From Citricoccus sp. SGAir0253 (GTDB taxonomy: Bacteria; Actinomycetota; Actinomycetes; Actinomycetales; Micrococcaceae), in the NCBI RefSeq assembly GCF_005877055.1, contig NZ_CP039425.1, positions 1 to 64,000 of the forward strand: a DNA stretch of 64,000 nt, in the 5' to 3' direction. The notes beneath the pieces are model-generated. The model made no database searches. It saw only the letters and a program-made list of their open reading frames with translations, and was not told the DNA's origin. This document shows, one piece after another, positions 26,625-35,340 of the stretch; the first letter of the stretch is position 1, and every line of letters starts with the position of its first letter. The translations under genes were made by a program, and so were the position numbers.

Positions 26625-26712
26625 GAGCGGCAGAGAACCGGGGACGGTTCAATCCCCTTACGGCGCATCGTCTGCGTTCTCGGCCGATCAGTGAAGACCA
26701 CTTCTGATATCA

Positions 26713-26729
26713 GTGCCGTCGGCTTCTGA
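26713..26729. repeat. GTGCCGTCGGCTTCTGA motif abutting truncated recombinase
   Basis: Same family as 1741-1757, 16701-16761 and 23112-23129. The truncated recombinase frame begins 3 bp after it, so it coincides with the breakpoint. Confidence 0.5.
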
Positions 26730-26731
26730 CA

Positions 26732-27121
26732 TTGACAACCCGAGACTTGTTCAATCTGGTGGACGAAATCGCTGCCAAGGGCGCCGCGGTGGAGTTCGTC
26801 AAGGAGCGCATCGCCGTGGACAAGAATGGATCGTCCCCGTTGGAGGCGCTGATGCTCGGTGTCATGGCCTCCTTTGCAGAGTTCGAGCGGAGCCTCATCC
26901 GTGAACGTCAGGCCGAGGGGATTGCGCTGGCCAAGGCAAAGGGAAAGTATGCCCAGGCGCCGAAGCTCACTGCGGAGGACGTCGCCCAAGCGCAGGCGAT
27001 GGTGGAACTAGGTATGCCGAAGACTCAAATCGCAGCCACGTTCAAGGTTTCCCGTCAGACCCTTTACGCGGCCCTCAGGAAAGCACGGTTCGCATCCGAA
27101 TCCACGGGACTGACCGATTGA
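26732..27121 (+). pseudogene. Serine recombinase, N-terminally truncated
   Basis: 129 codons from a TTG. The sequence begins in the middle of the resolvase catalytic domain (TRDLFNLVDEIAAKGAAVEF), continues through MASFAEFERSLIRERQAEGI, and ends in the Hin-type helix-turn-helix (KTQIAATFKVSRQTLYAALR). The catalytic Ser motif and the first 65-70 residues are missing, so it cannot recombine DNA. The surviving part might still bind DNA if expressed. It may be the counterpart class of the N-terminal remnant at 1446-1586. Confidence 0.82.
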
Positions 27122-27161
27122 GCCCCCGAGGGGGCGCGGCGCTCTAAAAGAGGCCCTCCTT

Positions 27162-27187
27162 CGCCTCGTCAAGACGTAGGCGAGGCG
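27162..27187. terminator. CGCCTCG hairpin, possible terminator
   Basis: CGCCTCG (27162-27168) and CGAGGCG (27181-27187) form a 7-bp stem with a 12-nt loop between the recombinase fragment and the methyltransferase. The support is weak. Confidence 0.3.
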
Positions 27188-27243
27188 CCGCATACGATGT
27201 TTAGAACGTCCACGTCGGGCGACAAAGGCGGCAAGGTAGGTAG

Positions 27244-29028
27244 ATGAAGCGCACTCCGAAGGGGCGGCTAGAGCTCACCTGGATGGGCAAGGACTCGGCA
27301 TTAATCCCCGCCGAGAACGGGAAGTACGACTATGCCTGGGTCGAGCCGTACGATCCGCGCGCTCTCGAAGTTAAGTCCATTGAGCTCGTCGATACGGTCG
27401 GAACCACCGAAGGATTGAATGGGGCTAATGACAATCTGCTGATTGTGGGCGACTCAGGAGATGCGCTTCGATCTTTAGGCACCATCCCCGAGTACGCAGA
27501 GAAGTATCTAGGCCAGGTGAAGCTGGTCTACATCGATCCACCCTTCAACACCGAGCAAACCTTCGAGCACTATGCGGACCAGCTCGAACATTCGGTATGG
27601 CTGACAATGATGCGCGACCGGATCCGAGACATTAAACCGCTTCTCGCCCCCGACGCCTCTGTCTGGGTGCACCTCGATGACGCCGAAGTACACCGAATGC
27701 GGGTATTGATGGACGAGGAGTTTGGGGCGGAATGCTTCATCGCATCTGTCGTCTGGAGGTCAGCCGATACCGGAAACTACGACGACTCGCGCTTCTCTAA
27801 TGACCACAATACGATCTTGGTCTACGGCCTGAATCCTGGGTGGGTGGCAAACGGGTTGCCGCGGAGTGCAAAGCAGTCCAGGCACTACCGGAACCCGGAC
27901 AATGATCCGCGCGGACCGTGGTTCGATGGGAATCCTTTAGGTTCACCCAATCCCCGCGAGAATCTCATGTACGACGTTGTCTCTCCCCAGGGGCACTCCA
28001 TCCCCAGTCCGCCTCATGGCTGGAGATGGCAGAAGAGCACGATGGACCGCATGATTTCGGAAGGCTCAATTCGATTCAACGACGCTGGTACGCGAATCGT
28101 TTACCGCACGTATCTACGGGAGCAGGGTGATCTGCCTCCGTCCAATTTGTGGGACAGCGTGGAGGAGACGGGCAGCAACCGGAAGGCCAAGAATGAACTC
28201 AAGGCCCTTTTCGGCCTACCAGCCAAACAGGTTTTCGACACCCCCAAGCCTGAATCGCTTATTAAACGCATACTGACTATCGGCACAGACGAAGGCGACT
28301 TAGTGTTGGACTGCTTCGGTGGGTCCGGGACAACCGCAGCCGTCGCCCACAAAATGGGACGGCGGTGGGCAACAGTGGAGTTGCAGCAGACCACTGTTGA
28401 TCGCTTTCTGAGTCCGAGGCTCCGCAAGGTCGTTGAAGGTGCGGATGATGGTGGGGTCTCTCAAACGGTGGAGCGCGTGCCCACAAAATCCGAAGCACTT
28501 CCTGGAGGCCTCTCTCCCCAAGAGGCAGCTGACTTCGCCACACGCCTGAAGAAGGTTGCAGGCGACCTAGTGGGACTGGACGCTGAGACGATCCGGATCT
28601 TGAGTCAAGCGGTGCGAACAAAGAATCAGACGACTACGCATTGGACTGGTGGGGGAGGTTTCACCATTGCTCGGATGGGGCCGTCTATGTATGACGTCGA
28701 CGACACCGACGGGGAGGTTTACCTGTCCGCAGCGGCGACGAACGGAGCGTGGTCTAAGGCGGTGGCTGGCCAGTTGAAGTTCACTCTTACTCCAATGGAC
28801 CCGGTGTTCTGCGGCGTGAGGAATCGTCAGCGGCTGGCGGTGATCGACGGTGTGGCTGATGCAACGGTCGTGCGGACCATCGTCGAGCACCTAGGCGAGA
28901 AGGAGAAAGCCGTCATCGTGGCCAAGGGCATCCTGCCCGAGGCCGAAGCGTTGCTCGCCGACCTCTCTCCCGGGTCGCGGATCAAGAAGGCGCCGACCGA
29001 CATGTTCCCGAAGGGGACGGTGAAGTGA
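27244..29028 (+). CDS. Type III restriction-modification methyltransferase subunit (Mod)
   Basis: 594-residue site-specific DNA methyltransferase. Motif IV is DPPFN at 98-102 and the SAM-binding motif I is DCFGGSGTT near 356-364. The order IV, recognition region, then I is the beta class typical of type III Mod proteins, and DPP(F/Y)N-type motifs usually methylate adenine N6. The middle 200 residues, which include the recognition domain, have lower GC than the flanks, suggesting exchange of specificity. The start ATG has AAGGTAGGTAG upstream. The stop overlaps the start of the Res gene, so they form an operon. It protects host DNA and supplies sequence recognition to Res. Confidence 0.9.
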   Translation: MKRTPKGRLELTWMGKDSALIPAENGKYDYAWVEPYDPRALEVKSIELVDTVGTTEGLNGANDNLLIVGDSGDALRSLGTIPEYAEKYLGQVKLVYIDPPFNTEQTFEHYADQLEHSVWLTMMRDRIRDIKPLLAPDASVWVHLDDAEVHRMRVLMDEEFGAECFIASVVWRSADTGNYDDSRFSNDHNTILVYGLNPGWVANGLPRSAKQSRHYRNPDNDPRGPWFDGNPLGSPNPRENLMYDVVSPQGHSIPSPPHGWRWQKSTMDRMISEGSIRFNDAGTRIVYRTYLREQGDLPPSNLWDSVEETGSNRKAKNELKALFGLPAKQVFDTPKPESLIKRILTIGTDEGDLVLDCFGGSGTTAAVAHKMGRRWATVELQQTTVDRFLSPRLRKVVEGADDGGVSQTVERVPTKSEALPGGLSPQEAADFATRLKKVAGDLVGLDAETIRILSQAVRTKNQTTTHWTGGGGFTIARMGPSMYDVDDTDGEVYLSAAATNGAWSKAVAGQLKFTLTPMDPVFCGVRNRQRLAVIDGVADATVVRTIVEHLGEKEKAVIVAKGILPEAEALLADLSPGSRIKKAPTDMFPKGTVK

Positions 29029-31558
29029 AGATGAGCGTGGACATCACCTACGACGAAGCCTTGATCGAGGAGATCGCCGCTCGGTTCGACCTGCGCGACC
29101 CGAATAAGCGCGCCCTGTCCGCTCTGGTCGACCGGATCTCCCAGAGCGCCGGCTACCAGGAATTGGTGGCCGACCTAGCGACCGGTGTGGGCAAGACCTA
29201 TCTGATGTCGGCACTGATCGACTACCTCGCCATCCAAGGGGTCCGGCACGTCCTGGTCGTCACCCCAGGATCTACGATCCAGCGCAAGACGCTGGCGAAC
29301 TTCGATGAGGCCTCGGCGAAATTCGTAGCCGGTGCAGAACATGTCCCCTTCGTTGTTACCCCGGAGAACTTCCAAGCGGCGAACGTCGGGGCGGTGCTGA
29401 GGGATCCTCGACAGTTGAAGGTGTTCGTCTTCAATGTGCAGCAATTGATCCGTCCCTCGGACAAGGTCTCCCGGAAGGTGCGCTCCGAAGACGAGAACCT
29501 CGGTGATGCCCTGTACTCCCACTTGGAGGCCGCAGAAGACTTGTTCGTCATCGCCGACGAGCACCACGTCTACCACGAGAAGGCCAAGGCATTCTCAGCC
29601 GGAATTCGAGACCTTAACCCGGTCGCCCTGGTGGGCTTGACCGCTACCCCCGCCAAAGCGGACCTGCCGAAGGTCGCCTTCGAGTACACCTTGGGGGAGG
29701 CCATTGCCGATGGCCACGTCAAGGTACCGGTAATCGTCTACCGCAAGGACGGCACCAAGGACGAACGCACCCAATTGGCCGATGCCTGCCGGCTGTTGGC
29801 CAACAAGGAGGAGTCCTATCGAGTCTTCCGGCAGACAAACCCGGATGCGCCCGCAGTAAAACCGTGCCTGTTCGTGGTCTGTCAGACCATCGACCACGCC
29901 GCCGAAGTCGCCCAGATGCTGGCTGGCCCGGGATTCATTGGTGATGGCTCCCAAGTCCTCCAAGTCACTTCCCATTCCTCCGATGAGGCGCTGGAAGCCC
30001 TGGCTTCGGTGGAAGCCCCGGACTCCCCGATTCGGGCGATCGTGAGCGTGAATATGCTGCGCGAGGGCTGGGACGTGAAGAACATCGCGGTCATCGTCGC
30101 GCTGCGCAAGCTGGCCTCGCAAACCCTTACCGAGCAGATTCTCGGTCGGGGGCTGCGCTTGCCCTTCGCCCGGCGCACCGGTGTTCCGGACGTGGATCAG
30201 GTCGATCTGGTCGCCCACGATTCCTACGCCCAACTTTTGGCCCAGAAGGACGTGCTTCGGCAGCGGATCCAGCTGCCCTCCTCGAAGGTCGAGGTGGACG
30301 AGAACGGGGCGGCTACGACTGCGACGGTGGACTTGACCCAGCCATTGGACCCAGCCGGCGCGACCACCAGTCCCGGAGGGCAGCAGTCCATCCTTCCGGT
30401 GGATTCCCCGGTTCCTGGTCAGTGGTCGCTGTTCGACAATGACCTCTCGCAGGGACGGACCGGCCCTCACGGGGCTGGTGTCCCGACTGCCATCGGTGAA
30501 GGCGGGGCGGTCGGGCCGGCCGCAGCGTTGGGGTTCCAGGAGACTGACTCGCGGCTCCAGACGAAAGCTCCCAAATCGGTCAACCGAACCCAGGGGGCGC
30601 CCCAGGTCATCTTCCCGCGATTGGAGTCCCGGCTGACCCACGCCCCGTTCTCCCTGTCGGATATCTCCAACGCGGAGGCTGAACGGGCCGGGGCCGCCTT
30701 CGCCGATGAAGTCCCCACATTCATGTTCCGCGACGCGCTGGAAGCCACCCGCCAAGGCGACGACGTCACGATCAAGGTCACCCCCAAGGGCGTACCGAAG
30801 CCGGCCAACGCTTCGAGGGACTTGACGTCGTCTACGACTCCCTCGTGAAGCTCATCATGCAGCAGCCCGAGGTGCCCGCCGAACTAGGCAGCAAGAACGC
30901 CGCCCGCCGTCTCGTCCACGCCTTCTTGCGAGGTGCTGGCGCAGTGGAAAGCGAAGACCACGTCGAGTCCTGGGGGCAGAAGCGGCGCGAGCAGGCCGTG
31001 GACGGGATGCGCCGGATGATCCGGGACAAGATCGCCAGCCGCACTCCCCAGACTCAATATGAGATCGTCCCCGTCGAGCTGCCGGTTGAACCTGTGTTGG
31101 TTTCGGCCACAGCGGTGGACGCCTACGACGGCCAGAAATTCGCCCGAGGCGTGCAATATATCGGGTGGCAGAAGAACATCATGCCGGTTGCCTCGTTCGA
31201 TGCCGGCACCACCGAGTGGGAACTGGCCATGCTGATGGACCGCGACCCGGACATCGAATGGTGGACCCGCGTGTACGTCCATGGCGAGGCATTTATCCCC
31301 ACCAACAACGGAAGGTACTACCCCGACTTCATCGCCCTGGACAAGGAGGGCCAGTACTGGCTTCTCGAGGGCAAAGCTGACTCCGAAGCCTTGGATGAAG
31401 GCGTCGCCGCCAAGAAGAAGGCCGCTGAGAACTGGGCCCGCAGGGTCAGCGATGACGGGCAGTTCGGCCCATGGCACTATCTCTTCGCCACTGAAACCGA
31501 CATCGCCAAGGCCGGTGCCTCGTGGAAGGTCTTGGTGAATATCACCAAGCCCGAATAA
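29025..31558 (+). pseudogene. Type III restriction subunit (Res), single frameshift
   Basis: The first frame (29025 to about 30800) is a superfamily 2 translocase: Walker A ATGVGKTY (K57), D178-EHH, and later REGWDVKNI and GRGLRLPF. The second frame, taken up near 30795-30806, continues without loss as QRFEGLDVVYDSLVKLIMQQ. It contains the nuclease domain with PDF (D161 counted from 30845), E175 and K177 of a PD-(D/E)xK site. The break uncouples helicase from nuclease. A GTG at 30845 overlapping the first stop (GTGA) could allow coupled synthesis of a separate nuclease polypeptide, but homology across the junction shows one ancestral gene of about 844 codons. With Res split, the host may be left with an orphan methyltransferase. 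Confidence 0.85.
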
Positions 31559-31589
31559 CCCTTCACCGCACCCTGCCGAACCGCTGCGG

Positions 31590-32687
31590 CTACCGGTCCA
31601 TGTGCCGCCAGGCGCCGGGGTGGCGCTGGGGCTGTTGCCAGGGTCCGCCTGCTGGTCGGGTGGGCGCCCGGGGGTCGGGGTTGTGCTGGGTGGGGAAGTT
31701 GCTGGCGACGTGGCTGCGGTAGAGGTGTCGGTCGGCCATGGCCAGGCGGGTCCGTAGCGTGCCGCGGTCCATGGAGTCGATGAGCGGTTGGGGGTCCAGG
31801 CCGAGTTGGGCGGCTTGGTCGGCCTTGCGTCCGAGTTCCCGGGTGGTGTGCCGGCGGAGGGCTTCGATGACGATGGACCCGCCGTGGTTGATGTACTGCG
31901 CGGCGGCGGCGAGGGCGGCCAGCTCGGGCCGGCGGGCGTTGTCGGTGCGGCGGAAGGCGTCCACGAGGCGGTCGGCCTTGACCTTGTCCCCGATGGTGTC
32001 GGCCAAGAGGTTGTCGCGGATGTGGACGCTGGCCTCGGTGGCGTGGGCGATGACGGCGACCTGTTCGTCGGTGAGTCCGGTCTTGGCCCCAGCCCCCTCG
32101 GTGAGAGCGCGGGACGCCCACTCGTACTGGGCCGTGGGGGCCAGGGTGGCGAACCGCTGGGCGGTGTCCGGGTCGAGGTGGGCCTGCTCGTGCTCGGGCA
32201 CCGGGGCGTAGCGGCGGATGAGTTCCTCGCGCGAGCCAGCCGGCCACCGGCCGGAGGCCATGGCGTAGGCGGTGGCGGCGGTGTCCTCGAGGGGACCCTG
32301 TCGGGTCCACCCGTGCCCGGGGGTGAAGGTGGCCAGCTGGTCCTCGTGCACCGCCCAGGCGTGGGTCGGGCGTCCGGTGCGGGTGGCGATCGCATCCTGG
32401 ACCATCAGGGCCCGGTCCGGGCCCTCGGGCCCGTACCCGAGGACCCGGTACTCATCGGCCCGGGTGCCGAAGCCCCGGTCCACGTGCCCGGCGGCCTCGG
32501 CCGCGTGGGCCGGGCCGTCGCCGAGGTCCGCGGTCCAGGTCTGCACGGCGATGCCGATGAAGTTCGAATCCTTGAAGCCCAGGACGGCGAGCTGGTGCTC
32601 GGTGGGCTGGTAACCGGCCATGGCGGGCACGGCCCCGGCCAGGGCATTGGGCGTGGTGATCGGGGCCATGGGCAGGTCCTGGTCCAT
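31590..32687 (-). CDS. DUF4192-family protein
   Basis: 365 residues. The N-terminal DUF4192 signature ALAGAVPAMAGYQPTEHQLA leads into AVLGF. The family is common in actinobacterial chromosomes and plasmids and has no established function. The C-terminus is Pro/Gln/Arg-rich and probably disordered. It is the last gene of a minus-strand plasmid operon and starts 3 bp after the 40-residue gene upstream (TGAGCCATG arrangement). No catalytic motif is recognised. Role in plasmid maintenance is possible only by association. Confidence 0.75.
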   Translation of the reverse strand: MDQDLPMAPITTPNALAGAVPAMAGYQPTEHQLAVLGFKDSNFIGIAVQTWTADLGDGPAHAAEAAGHVDRGFGTRADEYRVLGYGPEGPDRALMVQDAIATRTGRPTHAWAVHEDQLATFTPGHGWTRQGPLEDTAATAYAMASGRWPAGSREELIRRYAPVPEHEQAHLDPDTAQRFATLAPTAQYEWASRALTEGAGAKTGLTDEQVAVIAHATEASVHIRDNLLADTIGDKVKADRLVDAFRRTDNARRPELAALAAAAQYINHGGSIVIEALRRHTTRELGRKADQAAQLGLDPQPLIDSMDRGTLRTRLAMADRHLYRSHVASNFPTQHNPDPRAPTRPAGGPWQQPQRHPGAWRHMDR

Positions 32688-32690
32688 GGC

Positions 32691-32813
32691 TCAGTGCCCG
32701 GGCGCGTAGGTGACGGTGACCGGGGCGTGGTGCAGCTGCATGTCCACGACGGCCGCTTGGGGCGGGGCGGTGGCGAGCATCTCGGCCAGCTTGTCGGTGA
32801 TGGTCGATTCCAT
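32691..32813 (-). CDS. Small plasmid protein, 40 residues
   Basis: MESTITDKLAEMLATAPPQA is followed by a 20-residue tail ending TYAPGH. The ribosome-binding site GAAAGGA is 8 bp before the ATG. It is tightly packed between the 500-residue gene and the DUF4192 gene, which supports real translation. It may act as a small partner of either neighbour. I do not recognise the family. Confidence 0.55.
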   Translation of the reverse strand: MESTITDKLAEMLATAPPQAAVVDMQLHHAPVTVTYAPGH

Positions 32814-32848
32814 GTTGGGGGTCCTTTCGGGTCGGTGCCGGTGTGGGG

Positions 32849-34351
32849 TCAGCGGTCCAGGCCGGCGGCCGCCGGGCGGGTGCTGGCCCGCCCGGCACGC
32901 GGGATTTGCAGGGTGCCGGCGGTGTGGGTGTGGGTGCCGCGTCGGGTGGGGGCGTCCAGGCGCAGGGTGCCGGTGGCCTGCGTGGAGTGCTCGGCGGCCC
33001 GGGCGAGGGTGCCGGCGGTGTCGAGGAGGGTTTGCACGCGGGCGTCGGTGGAGGTGACCGGGGCCCAGGTGGTGCGCCCGACCCGGCCGGGCAGGTGCCC
33101 GGCGGTGCGGGCGGTGGCGGGGGCCAGCAGCTGGCCGGAGTCGGCGAGGCGGCCGGCGAGCCGGTGGTGGGCGAAGGCGACCCGGTCCAGGGTGGCGTCG
33201 AGGTGCTGGACCAGGGCGATGGTCCGTTGCAGGTCCCGCGGGGTGCCGGTCATCGCGGCCAGGGTGTCCGGGTTCCCCTCGGCGATGGGGCGCAGGACGG
33301 TGTTCAGGGCCCGGGTGGCGGCCAGGGTTCCCTCGAGGTGGTGCCGGCCGGTGGTCGGTCCGGCGCCGGGGATCTTCACGGTGGCGTCCCAGTGCCCGGC
33401 GGTGGTGGCCCACGCCTTGCCGGCCCGGTTCATGGCCTGCAGGGCGCCGGTGGCCTCGGGGCCGGTGAGGTGGGCGTGGTCGTGGGCGGCCTTGACCAGC
33501 TGCATGCCGGCCCGGTTGACCAGTAGGGCGGTCTGGGTGATGCCGCGCAGTAGGTAGGAGCTGCCGCGGGCGTCGAACTGGGCGGGCTTGGTGTTCGAGG
33601 AGGTGGGGATGCGCTGCCGGGAGGTGTCCCAATCGAGGGTGGTGGTGGCTCCGGTGAGGTTCTCGGGTCGGGTTCCGAGGGCGGGGGCGGCCTCGGTGAG
33701 CCATCGGGCCAGGGCGGCGTGCACGGTGGCGCTGCGCGCGGGGGCCACGGCCAGTTCGGTGATTTGGCGCAGGTCGGGGTCGGCGGGCAGGTCGCGCAGC
33801 TGCGCGGCGCCGGTGAGCACCGCGTCCAGTCCCTGGAGCAGGGCGGTGGGGGCGAGGGTGCGGGTGGCGGGGCGCAGCTTGTCGTGCAGGGCCCCGGTGA
33901 GGGTGTGCAGGATGTCGGCGTACTCGCCCAGGGCGGTGTCCACGGCCTGGGCGCGGGTGCCGTCGGCGTCGATCGCGGCGTAGGGCATGGTGGTGCGCAC
34001 CAGGTCCGCGCCGACGTTGAGGTACCGGCACGCGGCGGCGACCTCGGGCACCGGGGTGCCGGCGGCGCGCAGGGGCAGGTTCTGCAGGGCGGCCTCGAGC
34101 CGGTCCAGGCGGTGGCGGAACCCGGTCAGCTGGGCGGCCCCAGCCCCGGTGGCGTAGAGCAGGTAGGTCTTGGTGGTGTACCGCAGGCTCGCGGTGAGCC
34201 GGGGCAGGGCGGCGACGATGTCCGCGGCGTGCACGGGGTCCCCGTAGGGGCGCTTGATGCGGGCGTCGTGCAGGGGCCGGCGGCTGAAGGCGTACGCATG
34301 GGACCGGGCCAGGTCGTACATGTCCTGGACGGTGGTGGGCTCGTGGTTCAT
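32849..34351 (-). CDS. Helical plasmid protein of unknown function
   Basis: 500 residues beginning MNHEPTTVQDMYDLARSHAY. It is Ala/Leu/Thr-rich and almost entirely predicted helical, with no transmembrane segment or signal. The ATG overlaps the TGA of the upstream gene (ATGA, 34348-34351), which fixes the start; a longer open frame upstream is only a GC-rich shadow. The GC-rich third positions are those of a real gene. I recognise no domain. The position beside DUF4192, small HTH genes and mobilisation genes points to a plasmid-specific role such as replication, partition or conjugation accessory. Confidence 0.65.
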   Translation of the reverse strand: MNHEPTTVQDMYDLARSHAYAFSRRPLHDARIKRPYGDPVHAADIVAALPRLTASLRYTTKTYLLYATGAGAAQLTGFRHRLDRLEAALQNLPLRAAGTPVPEVAAACRYLNVGADLVRTTMPYAAIDADGTRAQAVDTALGEYADILHTLTGALHDKLRPATRTLAPTALLQGLDAVLTGAAQLRDLPADPDLRQITELAVAPARSATVHAALARWLTEAAPALGTRPENLTGATTTLDWDTSRQRIPTSSNTKPAQFDARGSSYLLRGITQTALLVNRAGMQLVKAAHDHAHLTGPEATGALQAMNRAGKAWATTAGHWDATVKIPGAGPTTGRHHLEGTLAATRALNTVLRPIAEGNPDTLAAMTGTPRDLQRTIALVQHLDATLDRVAFAHHRLAGRLADSGQLLAPATARTAGHLPGRVGRTTWAPVTSTDARVQTLLDTAGTLARAAEHSTQATGTLRLDAPTRRGTHTHTAGTLQIPRAGRASTRPAAAGLDR

Positions 34352-34680
34352 GCCACGTCCCCGGCCCAGTCGGCGGCGCGGGTGAGCACCACGTGCACGG
34401 CGTGCAGGGCGGCCCGGTCGGACTCGGGCAGGGTGTCCATCAGGTCCAGGGCCTCGCCGAGCAGCACGGCGGGGCGATCGGTGACCAGCACGTCGAGGGC
34501 GTCCTGGTGGGCCGGGTCCAGGTGCAGGCGCACCTGGCCTTCGGCCACGTGCAGGTCCAGCAGGTCTGGGGCCCGGTCGAGGGCGACGGGGTGGTCCAGC
34601 AGCTGGGTGGACGTGGCGCTGATCAGCGCGCGGATCTGCTGGAGCTTGTCCTGGGTCTCGGGGGATGTTGTGGTGGTCAT
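34348..34680 (-). CDS. Small plasmid protein, 110 residues
   Basis: Starts MTTTTSPETQDKLQQIRALI at 34680, with CAGGAG 7 bp upstream. It is acidic, Leu/Asp-rich and probably helical. The stop overlaps the next start by ATGA, so translation of the 500-residue protein is coupled to it. No known domain. Confidence 0.6.
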   Translation of the reverse strand: MTTTTSPETQDKLQQIRALISATSTQLLDHPVALDRAPDLLDLHVAEGQVRLHLDPAHQDALDVLVTDRPAVLLGEALDLMDTLPESDRAALHAVHVVLTRAADWAGDVA

Positions 34681-34799
34681 GGCGGTCTCCTGGGTGGGTC
34701 GGTCTGGGTGGTTCGACGGTGGCACGTGCCCGCCGGTGGACGGGCACGTGCCGGGTGGAACTGTGGACAACCCGCGCAGGGTCTCGCCTGTGTAGGGCG

Positions 34800-35090
34800 C
34801 TACTGTCCCGGGGTGGGGGCGGTGCCTGCGGGCGGGGTCGGGGCGGTGTCGGTCTTGGGGGTCCGGCGGGTGCGCTTGGTCGGGCGGAGCTTGTCGAGTT
34901 CGGTCTTGGTCCAGCCCTTGCGCTCGGCGTCCTTGAAGGCCTTGCGCTCGGCGGCCTGGGCCTGGGCCAGGGCGTGTTCGGCGTCGACGCGGGCCTGGAC
35001 GGCGGCGGCGATCTCGCGGGCCGCGGACAGGCGCTGGTCGTTGAGCTTGCGGGCCTGGTCAATGAAGGATTCGGTGATGTTCTCGCTCAT
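34800..35090 (-). CDS. Coiled-coil plasmid protein, 96 residues
   Basis: Begins MSENITESFIDQARKLNDQR at 35090. A charged helical stretch (about residues 10-60) rich in Ala, Glu, Arg and Gln is probably a coiled coil. A basic middle (KLRPTKRTRRTPK) and a Pro/Thr tail follow. The basic segment could bind DNA. The start lies 5 bp downstream of a 15-bp element shared with the neighbouring HTH gene. No family recognised. Confidence 0.6.
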   Translation of the reverse strand: MSENITESFIDQARKLNDQRLSAAREIAAAVQARVDAEHALAQAQAAERKAFKDAERKGWTKTELDKLRPTKRTRRTPKTDTAPTPPAGTAPTPGQ

Positions 35091-35095
35091 GGTCC

Positions 35096-35340
35096 TCACC
35101 CTAGGGCGGGCCCGGTTCACGTGCTGCGCTGGGCCAGGAATTCGGCCACATCCTCGCGCCGGTAGCGGCGGATGGACGCCCCGATTTCGAGGGCGCGTAG
35201 CGACCTGTTTCCGGTGAGGGTGAGCGCTCCGGCCAGGTCGGTGCCGAGCAGGCCGGCGACCTCCTCGAGGGTGAGTAGTTCGGGGTAGTCGGTGAGCTGG
35301 TCGGCGGTGTCATCGCTCATGCCGTTCACGCTAGGGCGGG
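35096..35340. repeat. Pair of CCCGCCCTAGsGTGA elements before two start codons
   Basis: On the minus strand, CCCGCCCTAGGGTGA (35110-35096) and CCCGCCCTAGCGTGA (35340-35326) each end exactly 5 bp before an ATGAGC start (35090 and 35320). Identical spacing suggests a shared operator or translational control element, possibly bound by the small HTH proteins encoded here. The second copy also contains the TGA stop of the upstream gene. Confidence 0.5.
35117..35320 (-). CDS. Small helix-turn-helix (excisionase-like) protein
   Basis: 67 residues. MSDDTADQLTDYPELLTLEE leads into VAGLLGTDLAGALTLTGNRS and ends SIRRYRREDVAEFLAQRST. The layout (LTLEEVA...L, then a basic IRRYRREDV) is that of MerR-like excisionase/DNA-binding domains. 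It is a paralogue of the product of 35326-35634, sharing ATIRRYRR/SIRRYRR and the D-V tail. It is probably a local regulator or a recombination directionality factor. Confidence 0.65.
   Translation of the reverse strand: MSDDTADQLTDYPELLTLEEVAGLLGTDLAGALTLTGNRSLRALEIGASIRRYRREDVAEFLAQRST

Larger units (their letters stand above)
25293..26651 (+). mobile_element. IS3-family insertion sequence
   Basis: 1359 bp with terminal inverted repeats TGAACCGTCCCCGGTT at both ends. A 3-bp direct repeat ATC lies on each side (25290-25292 and 26652-26654), the usual IS3-family target duplication. It carries orfA and orfB in the standard overlapping arrangement, but orfB is frameshifted. Confidence 0.88.

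Noticed and set aside
17035-27121. Prophage
   Set aside because: Recombinases and HTH genes are present but no capsid, tail, terminase or lysis genes occur.
31788-33557. 589-codon plus-strand open frame
   Set aside because: Opposite the DUF4192, 40-residue and 500-residue genes, whose ATGA/RBS structure is coherent. Composition is Gly/Val/Arg-rich shadow.
32849-35062. 737-codon reading of the 500-residue plasmid gene
   Set aside because: The upstream 237 codons overlap two other coherent genes and are Arg/Pro-rich. The ATG at 34351 in an ATGA overlap is the credible start.
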